From Melampsora larici-populina 98AG31 (lineage: Eukaryota; Basidiomycota; Pucciniomycetes; Pucciniales; Melampsoraceae), in assembly GCF_000204055.1 (NCBI RefSeq), contig NW_006768798.1, positions 789,306-853,305 on the forward strand: a stretch of 64,000 nucleotides of DNA, in the 5' to 3' direction. How positions within the stretch are numbered: position 1 is the first letter of the stretch; each line of letters opens with the position of its first letter. Made by a program: the position numbers and the translations under genes. Positions 45,165 to 57,223 of this stretch are shown piece by piece. The notes under the pieces were generated by a model. The model did no database searches, was not told the origin of the DNA, and worked only from the letters and a program-made list of their open reading frames with translations.

Positions 45165-47815
45165 TCTTGTTGAGTCCATAACAGCAGATAAAATCAAACT
45201 TAACAAAGTCCAATCATGCCTTGGATTTTTTTGACAACTAGTTGTTGCCGAGGCACAAGGGACTTAGGTGCTTGGCTCAATTTCTGGTGTGGTGAGTTTT
45301 CAAATTTAGTAGAGGAAAACTTGACCGTGCCACTCACCAAAAACTAGATTATTCAGATTTTCCAAAAAAATCAACACAAAAGTTTTCCTTGAGAGGAAAA
45401 CATTGTCTTCAAAAATTGACCTACTGTGCAAATGTTACAGAGTTCTGCGTATGTAGCTCAAATTTCAAGCTACAGCCAATGGGAACGGTTGGAAAGTCAA
45501 GTCCTCAATGAGAACTTTGATGAGCATCAAGATGACAGGTGAAGTGAGTAATTGGATCGAGGAAGAGCAAGTCTTGCCTTTCGCATATCCACTTTTTTGC
45601 TTTCATTTGAAATGGATACTGAGGAAATGGAGGAAAACAAAGAAAATCATTCAAACTGGTCTTACCCATCACCCGTTGTAGTATTTAAAGCTCAACAAGA
45701 GCTTTACAACACCTGAGAAGGGATGATCTACTACGTGTAATATAGTAGAAGTTGCCTAAAGACTGCCTTCTTCAAAGAAACCAGCACAAGGGCACTTGCT
45801 GACCACTTTGTGATAACAGAGAAAAAGATAAAAGGCACCAGAGAAATAAAGCAATACTGTTGTGTAGTATTATTCCCAGTTTTTAAGCGCAAAAAGTCCA
45901 CACACTATGTTATTACTAGCAATACTGTTGTTAAGTATTATTCCCAATTTGACTTATAGTCTTTAACACACGTAAATAAATTTCTCCTTGCTTTGAAGGG
46001 GCGAATTTAAGTGATCTTAGTACAAATATAGTAAATAAATGATGATTTTATAACACTACAACAAAGGTATAAGATGCAGAAAGGGGAACAACAATCCCAA
46101 AATCATCAAAGGGTACTTATATCCACATGTAACAACCTCTACAATAGTCAACAGCTTCAAAAACCAGTCAAATCCGCCTAAAGAACCCTAAAAACCATGT
46201 AATGACACAATTTAATGATCTTGTTACTAATGTATGATGTAATTTTCACAGCCAAAAGTGATCAATGACGCAATGATTTAATGTACAGCACTTCTTAAGA
46301 TGAATACAGGTGATTTTTTCCTTGTAAACTAGCTGCAAATCAATTTTTGAGATTACGAGTTTTTTCAGATGTGCTCCAATTTTTGATTACTATAGTGCAT
46401 CTTGTAGCCCTCGTGATACTGATCATTTATGCCACACATATGACCTATTTCTGATGAGTGATGAGTAAGATATTGAGTTGTGAAGTTAAGGTTTTTGGTG
46501 TTACATGTTGACTTGTGACTGTAAATTCGAGATTCACACCAATTTCTTATTTCCCTTATAACCTTGTACATACACCTCTGTTAATAATGATTTAAAGTTT
46601 GTACATTATGTAATACACTCTTCTGCGTTGAATGAACTATCTACCAACCTAATCTGACGTCATTTGACATATGTAATAAGCTGAAAACCTTCATTTTTGA
46701 CGAAATTCACCTATTTTCTTCACTTTTCACAGCTGCTACTCTCTTTTTCTTGCTTGTGTAATATGACATCATCTTCCACAACCTTAAAAATCCCGGAAAA
46801 TCCTCTTGGAAACCTTAATTTCCATCACTATCATCATTACATATGTAAACTACACGTATAACCCTCGTTTACCAACTTCGAGAAATTACCTTTCTTCTAA
46901 TAATTTCTGTTTCCCCTTATCAACCTTGAAGATTAAAATTGTTACTGTATAATAAAGCGTTGTTTTTTCATATTCTAACCTTAATAAGCCCATAACTTAA
47001 TTATTAATACCCTAAAAACCATTTCTCAACTTTTACACCTATATTTTTGAATTTTTCTTATCTTTTCTTTTTCTGTCTTTTTGTAATAACTTTGTAAGTA
47101 AACTATGTTGATCTTAAGAATATATTTGAAATGAGATGATATTGAATTAATAAGTATACATAAGCCTCTAAGAGCTTTAATTGATCTGAAAACCTGCATT
47201 TTGAATTTCCTGCTATACTGAAGTTTCCTAATGACTTGGTAAAGCAATGATGATCAATTTTCTTGATTGATACCATAAATAGATCACCACACCGTGCATA
47301 TCTTTTGTTTGTTCAAAGTAGGCTGCAAGGTTCTTCAAGCCTTTTATTTTGCACTGAATGACTCAGCTTATCTCAAAGTGGAATGAGAACGGATATCAAG
47401 GGGATTCTTTGATACCCTTGATGTTCAAGTGTATGATTTCAATTTTTGGATTACATATGATCACTGTAAACCACAGTGAAATTTCAAGAAATTTGAAGAC
47501 AATGTTTTCCTCTCAAGGAAAACTTTTGTCTTGATTTTTTTTCGAGAAATCTGAAGAGACCAATCTCTTCAGAAGAAGCAGATCTTAATTCCTGCTTTCT
47601 ATGTTGCGGCATAATCCACTCACTAGTGAGTGGTGTGGTGAAGATTCCCTCTACTAAAATTGGAAACTCACCACACCAAAAAACATGGCAAGCGCCTAAG
47701 TCCCTTGTGCCTCGGAGATGACCAGTCATCAAAAAAATTCCAAGGCACGATTGGACTTTGTTAAGTTTGAGATAAAATGTACTTTTTTCCACCATGTGTA
47801 CCTTTGTCTCAAAGC
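45165..47815. repeat. Inverted repeat with arms of about 270-330 bp
   Basis: The left arm (about 45,165-45,430) and right arm (about 47,490-47,815) are inverted copies, sharing AACTTAACAAAGTCCAATCA, GGCACAAGGGACTTAGG and AAAACATTGTCTTCAAA. The loop is largely the solo LTR at 45,677-47,291. The structure looks like a foldback element into which the LTR retrotransposon inserted before LTR-LTR recombination. Confidence 0.6.
45677..47291 (-). mobile_element. Solo LTR, 1.62 kb, second copy
   Basis: Read on the minus strand it starts TGTGGTGATCTATTTATGG and ends ATACTACA, and it matches the copy at 12,195-13,821 over nearly its whole length. It is flanked on both sides by ACGG (47,292-47,295 and 45,673-45,676 on the minus strand). 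Outside these points the two loci do not match. No internal genes. Confidence 0.7.
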
Positions 47816-48280
47816 TTGTTGTTTTGTTATAAGACGTTAAGTGGCCTATTTTTAAACAATTCTTATGACATCCAAGTGAGTTTTAAGTAAAATTCATCCT
47901 AAAAAAATCAATTGGATGTTGTAAGATTTCTGCTTGGAATTTTTGACTTGAACCCCACTATTTATGGTGTTCAAACTTCAAAATTAATTTGTGGAAGTTC
48001 TGTGGAAGGTCTGTGCAAGATATGAATAGAACTTGCACTGATCTTGCACAAAACTTGCATGTCAGTCTTGCACAGTTCTCACACGAGTTGGAACACAATA
48101 ACTTGGGTTGTCAAAACAATTAATATGCAAGATCAGTGCAAGAGATCTTGCGCAGATCTTGCATGGATCTTGCACATTGGTCTTGGACAGTTCTTGCACA
48201 CATTTGAACACCATAATTTTACAACAGCAGGTAAGTTGTTGTAGCGCAAAAATGCGTACAAATTTCTACTTGAAACCCCC

Positions 48281-49997
48281 TATTGTAATATGGTCACTTT
48301 TTAAGCAGACAACTAGCAGAAATTGTTGTATGTCAGACTTAACCAGTCCCTCTTCCTTGCAAGAGAGGTACAGGCCAAGTTTGGTTGTGTTCCAATTTTC
48401 CTACCACAAGCTCTCCTTGTGAGATAGCATCTGTTGATTTATTAGAGTCAATGAATTGGTTTTAGAAGGTCAAGCAACTTCTACTAAACTTGTGGGGATT
48501 GTAATCTTGAGCAGTTGAAAGGCTGGGCATAGGAGCTTTACTAGAAATGAACAAGTAAGGACTACGGTTAGATGGCCTTTAAGCAAAGGCTTTAGCCCAG
48601 GGACTTTGGCTCAAATATTGTCTTTACAATAATTAAAAATGAGCTATAATTTTTATGTAAGCCCCTCAATCCATCATTGATTGGTTTGTATGTCAAGAGC
48701 AGCACATGTTTTGAGTCCAATCAATCTGTTGGTTCAGTTTGCGGGAGATGGTTGAGAGTGAGGCTTGAAGCTCCAGAAGAAGCAGTGCATGAAGAGTTTT
48801 GTAGCTTTCATCAAGTGGAATGAAAGTGGTAATATCTCTATATAGCAGTAATAATCTTGAACATGTTGAGGCCACTCATTTTACAGACTTGAGCAGGTGT
48901 TAGGTGTTTGATGAGCCATTGAACCACCATGGTCTTGATTTGTGGATGATGAAATTTATAATGGCCTGCATGGTTTTATGAAATGCTGAGGTGATTGATT
49001 TCTGAGGTGATAGTGAACAATGGCAAGCCTTGATATTAGTTGATTGATTGATATGGTGATCAAAGATTATGAGTATTAGGCTATGAATCTCTCTACCGAG
49101 ATGTCAAACAAAAGTTCCCATGACTTTTGTTTAAAAACTTAGAGACTTATAGAAAAACTCAGTGTGTTTCCAAAAAAAACTCACTCACTCACGCAGCCCT
49201 CAAAAAAAACTCAAGTTCTTTTTATCTTAAAATTCTATTATGATGCACAGGGATGTACTAAAAATACATTCTCCATCAAATTCAGAAGCAAAAAATGAAG
49301 ACAGGTCACTTTTACATCCTGATATTATCAATTCTCCAAACAACCTTCTGGCCCTGTGGGTATACAGCCCCTGAGCTTAACCATTGGGCATCTGCAGAAC
49401 ATTGAATGTCAAAGATTTACCTGTTGATGGCCGTCATTAAGCTTACACCCCCATACCTCAACTCAGATGCTCAATGGTCAGCTACATTCTGAATGACTCC
49501 TCAATGAAAAGGTGAAGTGTGGCTAGTTTGAGGGTGATAGTAAGGTCTTCAATTGGTACACCCAAGTGAAGACTTCAATTAGTTGACCTTCAAGCAGAGG
49601 ATTCAGTGCCAGTAGGATGGCAGAGTAATCCTTCAGAGGAGCTTCCTTACTCAGATTCAATTGAAGTGGATTGCTAAGGTACTGGAACCAGATAAATAGC
49701 TGGCAATGGGCATTCAGACCCAATTCTCACTCTTCTTCCATTCCAAAACCAGACCAAGTTGAACCCAAGCTACTGAGATCAAAGACCAAGAATGAACGAA
49801 CTGTTTCTGGGCACTTGGGAGGTCGACATTGTTGAAAGCACACTCTCTGTGCCTTCTGAGGCCTCTTGGGCAGCATATTCAGTAAGGTGAAGATATTGAA
49901 GTGAATTGATCTGATGTTGTTTTAAATTTATTAGATTTATGATGGGTCTCAAATCTTATTAAAATCAATCAAAACTCACAAGAAAATGTTGGCTTGA
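48281..49997. other. Gene-free accessory DNA
   Basis: No open frame with motif or splice support and no clear repeat. Probably old TE sequence. Confidence 0.4.
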
Positions 49998-50761
49998 CAC
50001 TATGCCAAATTGCAAATTTACCACCAAGTTTAGAAAATTGAGAAAACATTAAACATTATGAGGAAGCTAGGGAGGAAAAGAAAAATATGAAAAGATAATG
50101 GTTGATTCCTGTGGTGTATTCCAATCATCTTACATATTTTTTCATATTTTTACAACCACAATGCAGAAGATGTCAGAAAGCCAATTTTGGTCCAAAACTG
50201 GCATGTATTGGGACAGTGAGTAACCTTTCAAGACCCAGAAAATCATTGATTTTGCTCCAACACATGTAGTATCTTGACATTTTGAATGCCAAATTTTGGC
50301 TTTACAATCTGATGTACAAAGTAGTTGTGTGTCTCCAAGAATGGGTGAGTTATATCAATATCCATACCCAGCAGAAACCCTGCATAAGGGTAGAAATCAT
50401 TACTACAATGGCTTCAGCACTTTAATGAACATTATAGACCCATCACGTGGCTTTCATAGATTACAAGTATACAGGTGATTGAGCAAAAATTCTCATATTT
50501 TGAGACCTTGGAGATTTTGTCCAAATCTTGCTAGTTTTGAACCAAATTTGAGGATCTGACCAGATATCCTATGTGATTGTTTTGACTTGAGAGATCTTCA
50601 AAATCAAAGAAAAATGTGAAAACAGTTTCAAATTGAGGGGTCAACACACACAGATTGAACAATTCTTTTCACAATTTTTTATGACCTCTCCTGTATTGGT
50701 GAGATTTTTCTACATTTTCAATTTTCTAAAATCAATGGTATATTAATGATTTGGTGTAGTG
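49998..50761. mobile_element. CACTA-type MITE, 764 bp
   Basis: Left end CACTATGCCAAATTGC, right end the inverse of CACTACACCAAATC, flanked by TGA on both sides (49,995-49,997 and 50,762-50,764). CACTA ends and a three-base duplication are the signature of the CMC (En/Spm) superfamily. Long, imperfect subterminal inverted homology runs inward (TTTTCTAAA, CCTCTCC and GTCCAAAACT blocks). Full copy of the same family at 62,928-63,689, fragment at 9040-9371. No transposase. Confidence 0.88.
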
Positions 50762-50823
50762 TGAATGTTGTCAAGTTTCCAGGAACCTCATGTTTCTAAG
50801 GTCCTGAGTTGATAGATAGTCAA

Positions 50824-50854
50824 GTCAATGGGTCAATGGGTCAATGGGTCAATG
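50824..50854. repeat. 8-bp tandem repeat (GGTCAATG)4
   Basis: Four contiguous near-perfect GGTCAATG units. Confidence 0.8.
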
Positions 50855-51458
50855 AAGTGATGAGGTAGTTCATCAGCAAATCAATCAAGCCATATCACCA
50901 CCCATCTCAAATAAACATTGTGACTTTTTGAAATTTGAAATTTAGACCAGCCCCACTCAAAACCCAAAAAGATAAAGATCAATTTCTCTAGCAGTCTTGA
51001 AGTTGATCACTATGTACTATATGTCCAAAATTCCTCAACTGATTTTTCAGTTCCAGAGAAACACTTGTTGCATTACATCCCACAATCATGATCTGATCTG
51101 AACCAGTACCCTGATGTGATATGACCTCAACTTGTCTTTTCCCAAATCCTTTATTCTTTGAATCACATGGAAAAGACATCAAGCCCATTACATAATTTCA
51201 GTATACTCCATTTCCATGAAAGCTTGTCCAATCCAATCAAAAATTTCAGCTCCTGGTCAGACCCATTTGTGAGTAAGATCACAATCACCAGACATCCAGA
51301 ATCAGGGATTGGGCTTTTCAAGAGCTGAACTTTCATTATGAAATACCCAAGAAAAAAACCAGAAAGCTTTATTCCAGCTACCAGATCCCCTCACCATTGG
51401 TCCCATTCACCAACCCACTCTACTCACTGATCAACAACACTTCAACTCAAAACTTATC

Positions 51459-52537
51459 ATGCCCAGATCTTTTGGATGCAGCTTTGAGATCAATATACAC
51501 ACAAACCACAGTGACAACAAGAATCCAAGCTGGAAAGCCTACAACGTGAAAAAGGAAAAATCAAGTTGGAAATCAATCCAGGGACAATCACATTTCTCAA
51601 TCTCCAAGATACTGTCAAGGACAAATGTAACAGCCATGATTCAGGCTTAGGTGACTTGATTATTTTGAACTTTGATTCAGCTGAAAAGCACATCAAGTGG
51701 ATCAGGTCAATCTCAGGACTGATAGATTGGGCATAAGCCTGAGGACATCCAATTCAGTCTGAGGAACAGTTTAAATCCTGGGCCAAGGAGATATTGAAGG
51801 TGGTATCTCAAAGAGGAGGCCTTCATTTACAGATGGAAAAGTCTGTGTTGATGAACAAATCAAAGGAACAAGTGAGTAGTATTTTTTGCATTTGCCTTTC
51901 TCTCATTAAGCCTTGTTGCTCTCTCTGTTAGAACACTTCTTTTGCTTTGACTGACCACTTATGGACCAGGGAAATGGACAAAATGGGGTGAGTGGCCATT
52001 TTGTGTCAACATGATTATGGCTTTTGAATTATAGCCTTTGAATACAGGATATGTGTGATGGAGACCCACCAAAATCAATGTTATTGTTAGGGAGCTGAAC
52101 AAAAAATGTGTTCAAGGACATGATATCAATCCTTTTTACCATTTTTATAAGATTCCTGGTGACGCAGATGGATATGTGTTGATATTGCCAGGGACTGCTC
52201 AGACTTGGGCTCAACACATTGTACGTACAAACAACCTTTCTAAATCATTGTTTATCATTGGTCCCATTATTCAATTTCCCAGAGAGACCCTACAATCCTT
52301 GGAGTTTTAAATATGAGTCCACCAAGTCACATTCAAGATAGTAAGATGGCCGCTATCATGAAGAACAAAGATTGCCAAATGACCTACAATTCAACCATGG
52401 CTGCTCCTTCCAACAGCGTAATTGACAAACCTCCTAGAGGCACTACTCCAAAGATAGACTACCTCAAATTTATCAAGATCAATGATCCAGTGGAAGCAAA
52501 TGAAATTCTTGATATCCTCAAACCCCACAGAATTTGA
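51459..52537 (+). pseudogene. Decayed TE-associated gene, unrecognised product
   Basis: Opens MPRSFGCSFEINIHTNHSDN, then after stops continues as SAEKHIKWIRSISGLIDWA, DGYVLILPGTAQTWAQHIV and a last exon (52,313-52,537) KIDYLKFIKINDPVEANEIL ending DILKPHRI. Order and spacing recall a gene type that I have seen attached to basidiomycete TEs (an N-terminal domain, a WA motif and a C-terminal short helix-hairpin end), but I cannot name it. Multiple stops and frame changes indicate a pseudogene. Confidence 0.4.
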
Positions 52538-55190
52538 GATTATCATAACTTTCACAAAACTGAAGGTTCAATACTGAACCAGATTTAGTAGGGTAAGGTA
52601 TTCCGGGTAAGAGTGATCAGCAACTTAACTTGACAACATTGATAGGTTTGATGAGAATCTGGCCAACAAGGGACAAAAAGGTAATGAACAATCTGATAGC
52701 TTGATTTTGAGGAGACTTGCTAATCATCTTCCAAAACTATGATTCAATCTTTAGACTGTTTTTAATCCACCACTCAGATTTAATTGAATAGTATTGAAGG
52801 CTCTATAATCAATTAATTCAGTTGTGTAGCATACAGTTATTTTTATACTTGTTTTACTATCACTTTGGAATCAATCCAATCAATTCAAGAAGTTATGCAG
52901 GGTTGGTTTGATTTTTCCATTGGTTTTAACCTGGATTTGATTGAAGACTCCAGAATCAATTAAAGAAGTTGTTTAACATAGTTTCTATTCATCTTAGTGT
53001 ACTTTGTTATTTTTTCTTGATTGTTTTATCTTAGAATCAAATCTCATATTACATACATTTCATTTTTTCAATCATTTCACTCTAGAATCCATCAATTTTC
53101 AAAGTTGTGTAATCTGTTCTTAGTAGTACTTTTTTTCTACTTTCAATCAACTAAAGACTTTTCCTAAAGAACTCACTTCTTCTGATAATCACAAGTAGAG
53201 TCAGAGGTAGGATGAGAGATGCTTAGATCTGATTTGAGCATCTTTGGTTGAGTTCATTGATAAGATATTGTAACCTTAAAATCATCTATTTTATTTCTTC
53301 AGAGTGAAGGGTAAATCTCATTTGATATTTGGTTGTATAGAATAATGAGTTCAGACGGATTCAATTGAAAAAGATTGGTTTCATTTGAACACTTCAACTT
53401 ACAATACAACAAGCCAATGCCTGAGGAAAATCAAAACCAACTGCTTCTAAACAATTCTGTCAGTTCAATGAAGATCATTAGCTCTAATACAAACTGAGAA
53501 ACAAAAACTATAAACAACCTCTTCAATACAGTAAGAGTTTTCATCAATCCTAAACATCTTCTTCAAAAAGATTCATGACCATCAATCCAATCCTGGTGGT
53601 AATGCAGAGCTATTATTTGCATAGAGAGGAGGAAGGAGTTCAAGGGTGATAGCATTGAATTCTTTCTCTCTAATTCTGTCTCTCTAATTGGTCATTCTGC
53701 ATCTACAACTGAGTTCACAAGCATGCCAGTTTGTCTGAAGTGTGATTTGATAAGAGAAAAATAGTACTGGATTGGATTGAGTTCTGAGCAGTATGGTGGT
53801 ATATATACCAGTACTATAACTTCACCAGCACTCGATCCTGACTGAAGGATAACCACAGAATGAGAATGTATACATAAACTGCTGCCTCACAGAGTTCATT
53901 GTGATGAACAGGGCAGGTGTGCTTGGTAGATGGATCACATTGCATCTGTGGAAGCTGACCAAATCAGAAAGAAGAACAATCAGGATGTAGACATGATCTC
54001 AGGATCAAATGTAGAATCATTCAATCACAATACCAGTCAAAACTCCAAGAACAATCCAAATCTCTCATGATTGACAATGATACTGCCCTCTTGGACAGTC
54101 AATGCCAGGAGACTGTTCAATCTGATCACAGGAAGGAGGGAATAGCCTCAAGGATTGTTTATTCAAACCCATTGATATACCTAGTGGCCAGCTTTTGAGA
54201 AATTGTCTACACATGGCAAATCCCTTTCACATATCAAGTTTTCATCTGAGTCAGGATGGCCGCCAAGTCAGAAATCCAATTGCATAAAGTAGAAGCAAGA
54301 AGCCTACCAATAAAACCAAGCATCTCAGCTGGTCCGTCCCACATCTTTACTATAAGCTGAGCCTTCCAATGGAGATCCGTTGTCACATGAGACATATTTG
54401 GTTTCTTCAGAGTGAGGTGCAAAGAATGATTGAGTTTGTTTGCACAAACACCCAACACTGGGAATTGCTTCAGTCTCTTCATAAAGCCTTCCCTGGATCT
54501 TGTCCAAAAAGAGTCCATGTGATTGATCAGCCACCAGCTTGGTCAGGAAGTCATAATCTTTGTTGTTATGTAGGGTCTTCTGTCCTCAAACTTGATATCT
54601 GTCAGCCCTGGGTACATACACATGTACCCAAAGACTAACTTGTAAATATAAATATTACTCATAAAAACCCAAGTACATGTACATATATCTTAGAAACATA
54701 TGTAACATGTAATAAAATATGTATAAAACACTAATCACATATATACGTAATCAAGAACTCATATGTAACATATAAGATTACATACAAAAACAATAGTAAC
54801 ATCTCATAACTCAGTATCAAGAGTTAAAAATGCTTATATAGCATAAAACACTTAATGATTACTGAACATAACATTAAGTGTAAGTAATTATAAAAATAAT
54901 AAAAATAATAATTATAAACCTAATATTGTAACACTTGTGTATATCACAATATTAGGTTTAGAGAGCTGAATATATAAACCAAAACTCAGTTCATCCTCAG
55001 AGAAGAAACCAAGTTTATACATACCACTTTCTAAAGAACCATCAAGAGTTCAATTAGAATAAAAATCAAGAGTATTACAAATGGTAATACTAGTGATTCA
55101 TTCTATCTACCTTGATATTTCCTGACTAGATCCTAGTAAGTTATAACACTTCACTTCTGGATCCTCTACTTCCCCTAAGTAGTTTATATA
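52538..55190. other. AT-rich gene-free interior of the 51-56 kb element
   Basis: Only short open frames; the pair at 54,234-54,638 overlap on opposite strands without motif. 54,640-54,950 is very AT-rich with repeated ACATATGTAACAT-type words. Confidence 0.4.
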
Positions 55191-55191
55191 C

Positions 55192-55281
55192 TAGGTTGGT
55201 GACCTCCAAGTTAATAACCAATAGGTTGGTGACCTCCAAGTTAATAACCAATTAGGTTGGTGACCTCTAAGAGATAACCAA
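55192..55281 (+). repeat. 30-bp tandem repeat, three copies
   Basis: TAGGTTGGTGACCTCCAAG units start at 55,192, 55,222 and 55,253, each followed by TTAATAACCAA; the third is diverged at its end. Confidence 0.85.
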
Positions 55282-55394
55282 GATAGTGATCTTAATAATC
55301 ACTCTTTATCCTGTTACTGAAAGGATACTGGAGAACCTTGGGATCCAGTTCTCATTGTTATATTAAAATATAAATTGAAACCTCTTCTTTAAGA

Positions 55395-55448
55395 GTTAAC
55401 TAACTGTAGTCTGCCAGGATTTGTCCCAGCAGACTCTTAGTTGTTAAC
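55395..55448. other. 54-nt imperfect hairpin
   Basis: GTTAAC, AACT and GTCTGC at 55,395-55,414 pair in order with GCAGAC, AGTT and GTTAAC at 55,429-55,448 around a 14-nt loop. It could be a structured RNA or a palindromic element tip. Function unknown. Confidence 0.55.
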
Positions 55449-55449
55449 C

Positions 55450-57223
55450 TTCCACCCTATCTTCCCCCTTTTCATTATCCTCTTCTCCCTTGTACCTAGT
55501 TTAACAATTGAAATATAATAATCCTTATTATACTTCATAATAAACTACTCTCAGTACCACCTTTTAGTGAGTGTAGCCTCTCTCAAAAGAGTCACTACCC
55601 TCACAATATCCTTCAGGACCTCTGATACCTTGCTGGGTTTCTTGGTACAGATCCATCCATTGATTGAAAGAACACTTACCTTATGAAGATCATCACAAAC
55701 CTCATTGATTGACTTGACCCCAAGGATTTTGATGACCACAAGAGCCTTGATTTGAGGCACTTACTTGATCACAAACAGCATCAAATTTTAGGGTAGAGGT
55801 GGAAGTTATTGTTGATGTGTTTTCTGGATTGAATTGAGGGTCATGAAATCAACTGGAATGGTGATACAATGGATACTGAGCCAAGATCTGCACAAAGCTT
55901 CTTGGTTTGTTGCTTAGGATCAGATAGCATCACAATAAAAGTCCAGCCCTTGATCAAAAGCTCAAGCCCCAATTGTGCACAGCTCCAGCAATTGTGATCC
56001 TACTCACAAATGCCAATGGGTCAGACCAGGAGCTGGGATTTTTGCTTGGATCAAACAAGCTTTCATGGAAATGCAGTATTGCATATCAAAAAGAAAAAAG
56101 AAACTGCATTATATATTTATATAGTATTGAAACTTCTTCAACTAAAATTAAAAAAACCAAACCTGCACTTGAAATTAACTACAAACCAAACTTACCAAAA
56201 AACAAAAAGCCACCCAAACCTAATCTAACCATTTCTTTTTGTTAATAATACGAAAATCTCAATTAAAACTTATTATAACAATAACATATAAGTATGATGT
56301 ACAGCCCTTTGCAGAATTGATGACTTTGGAAAAAGAGAAAACACTTGAGTTTTCAATAAACCCTGCGAGTTTTTTTTCAGTTTTTTTCAAAAACTCATTG
56401 AGTTTTTCAAAAACTGAGCAAGCTCTTTCTCTTTTAGACTTACTGAGCCAGGTTTCCAAAAAAAAACTCACTGACTTATTGAAAAACTCGGCATCTTTTT
56501 GACAAAACTCAAGGTTTTTTATTTGAAAACTGGAGGTTTTTTTTCTTCAAAGTCATCAATTATGCAAAGGGCTGTAAATATAATAAAAAAAAGTTTTTTT
56601 TTCTGTTTTGATTTGATTACATTTCACAAATAACTGATTAACAAAAAAAAAAGATTAACAAAAAAAAATGAAACAAGTTTGATTTTTTTTTGGTTTCAAG
56701 AGGTTTTTGAAAAAAGTTGATTACAAATCTTAATCAATTCAAAAAAAAGTCACACTTCTCTTTGACCAAAATTATTCGCAGAAGAAAATAACATCTTCAT
56801 TTTCTTCTTCTTCTCTAACATGTGTAAACTAAAATAATATAATATAATAAAAAAAATGATATATATATAACTTGTCTTCTAATACTTCTATAACATTGAT
56901 AAGATAAAAAACAAGAAGAGATGAAAAAAACAATCAGAAAAAAAAAGCAGGGAATTCACTGGTTCACTAAGGATTAAAAAAAAACTAGTAATGGAAAAAA
57001 AGAAAAAAAAAACGATTAAACGAGAGTGTAAGAAAAATAATGTCTTTTTTTTTGGTGGCAGTAGTGGTAAGATAAGGCTGTTCTGTTAATCAAAAATAAA
57101 CTAATGAAATGAAAAAAAAAAACACAACGAAACATAAGAGATCTTGATCAAAAAAAAAGTCTATCTCGAAACTCAAAACCATAAAAGTTCAAAAAAAAAG
57201 AAAGCATGAAAAAAAAACCAAGT
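55450..57223. other. Gene-free; A/T-homopolymer rich
   Basis: 55,551-55,760 has an unsupported minus-strand frame. At 56,300-56,580 there is a foldback-like block of GAGTTTTT/AAAAACTC words (GCCCTTTGCAGAATTGATGA at one end, inverse near 56,570). 56,580-57,200 is full of A and T runs and is probably the 3' flank of the gene ending at 57,224. Confidence 0.4.
56300..56578. repeat. Foldback repeat with GAGTTTTT words
   Basis: Starts TACAGCCCTTTGCAGAATTG and ends CAATTATGCAAAGGGCTGTA, a near-perfect inverted terminus of about 20 bp. The interior alternates AAAACTCAxTGAGTTTTT words. A similar start (ACAGCCGTTTGCAGAATGGTTGA, broken here: ACAGCCGTTTGCAG) occurs at 32,630 with CTTGAGTTTTCCAAG following. 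Probably a small MITE; flanks are TG/AA-like and no clean duplication was found. Confidence 0.55.

Larger units (their letters stand above)
44009..48280. mobile_element. Possible larger member of the same MITE family, with nested inserts
   Basis: A third terminus GGGGGTTTCAAGT starts at 44,009, right after another TTA. Candidate partners in inverted orientation are at 47,956 (CTTGAACCCC) and 48,280 (CTTGAAACCCCC). A further pair, GGGGAGCTCAGGTC at 44,383 and GACCTGAGCCCCC at 44,797, looks like a nested relative. Target duplications are not clean for these, so pairing is uncertain. 47,961-48,225 also folds back (ATGGTGTTCAAA ends) and holds many CTTGCA words. Confidence 0.4.
51190..56085. mobile_element. 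Probable 4.9-kb element with imperfect inverted ends
   Basis: 51,190-51,350 and 55,915-56,085 are inverted copies: CATTTCCATGAAAGCTTGT, CAGCTCCTGGTC, GACCCATT and TTGTGAGTA...GATCACAAT. Homology fades inward past GGGCTTTTCAAGAGCTG. The interior holds the decayed TE gene at 51,459-52,537 and a long AT-rich stretch. Exact termini and target duplication were not found. Confidence 0.45.
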
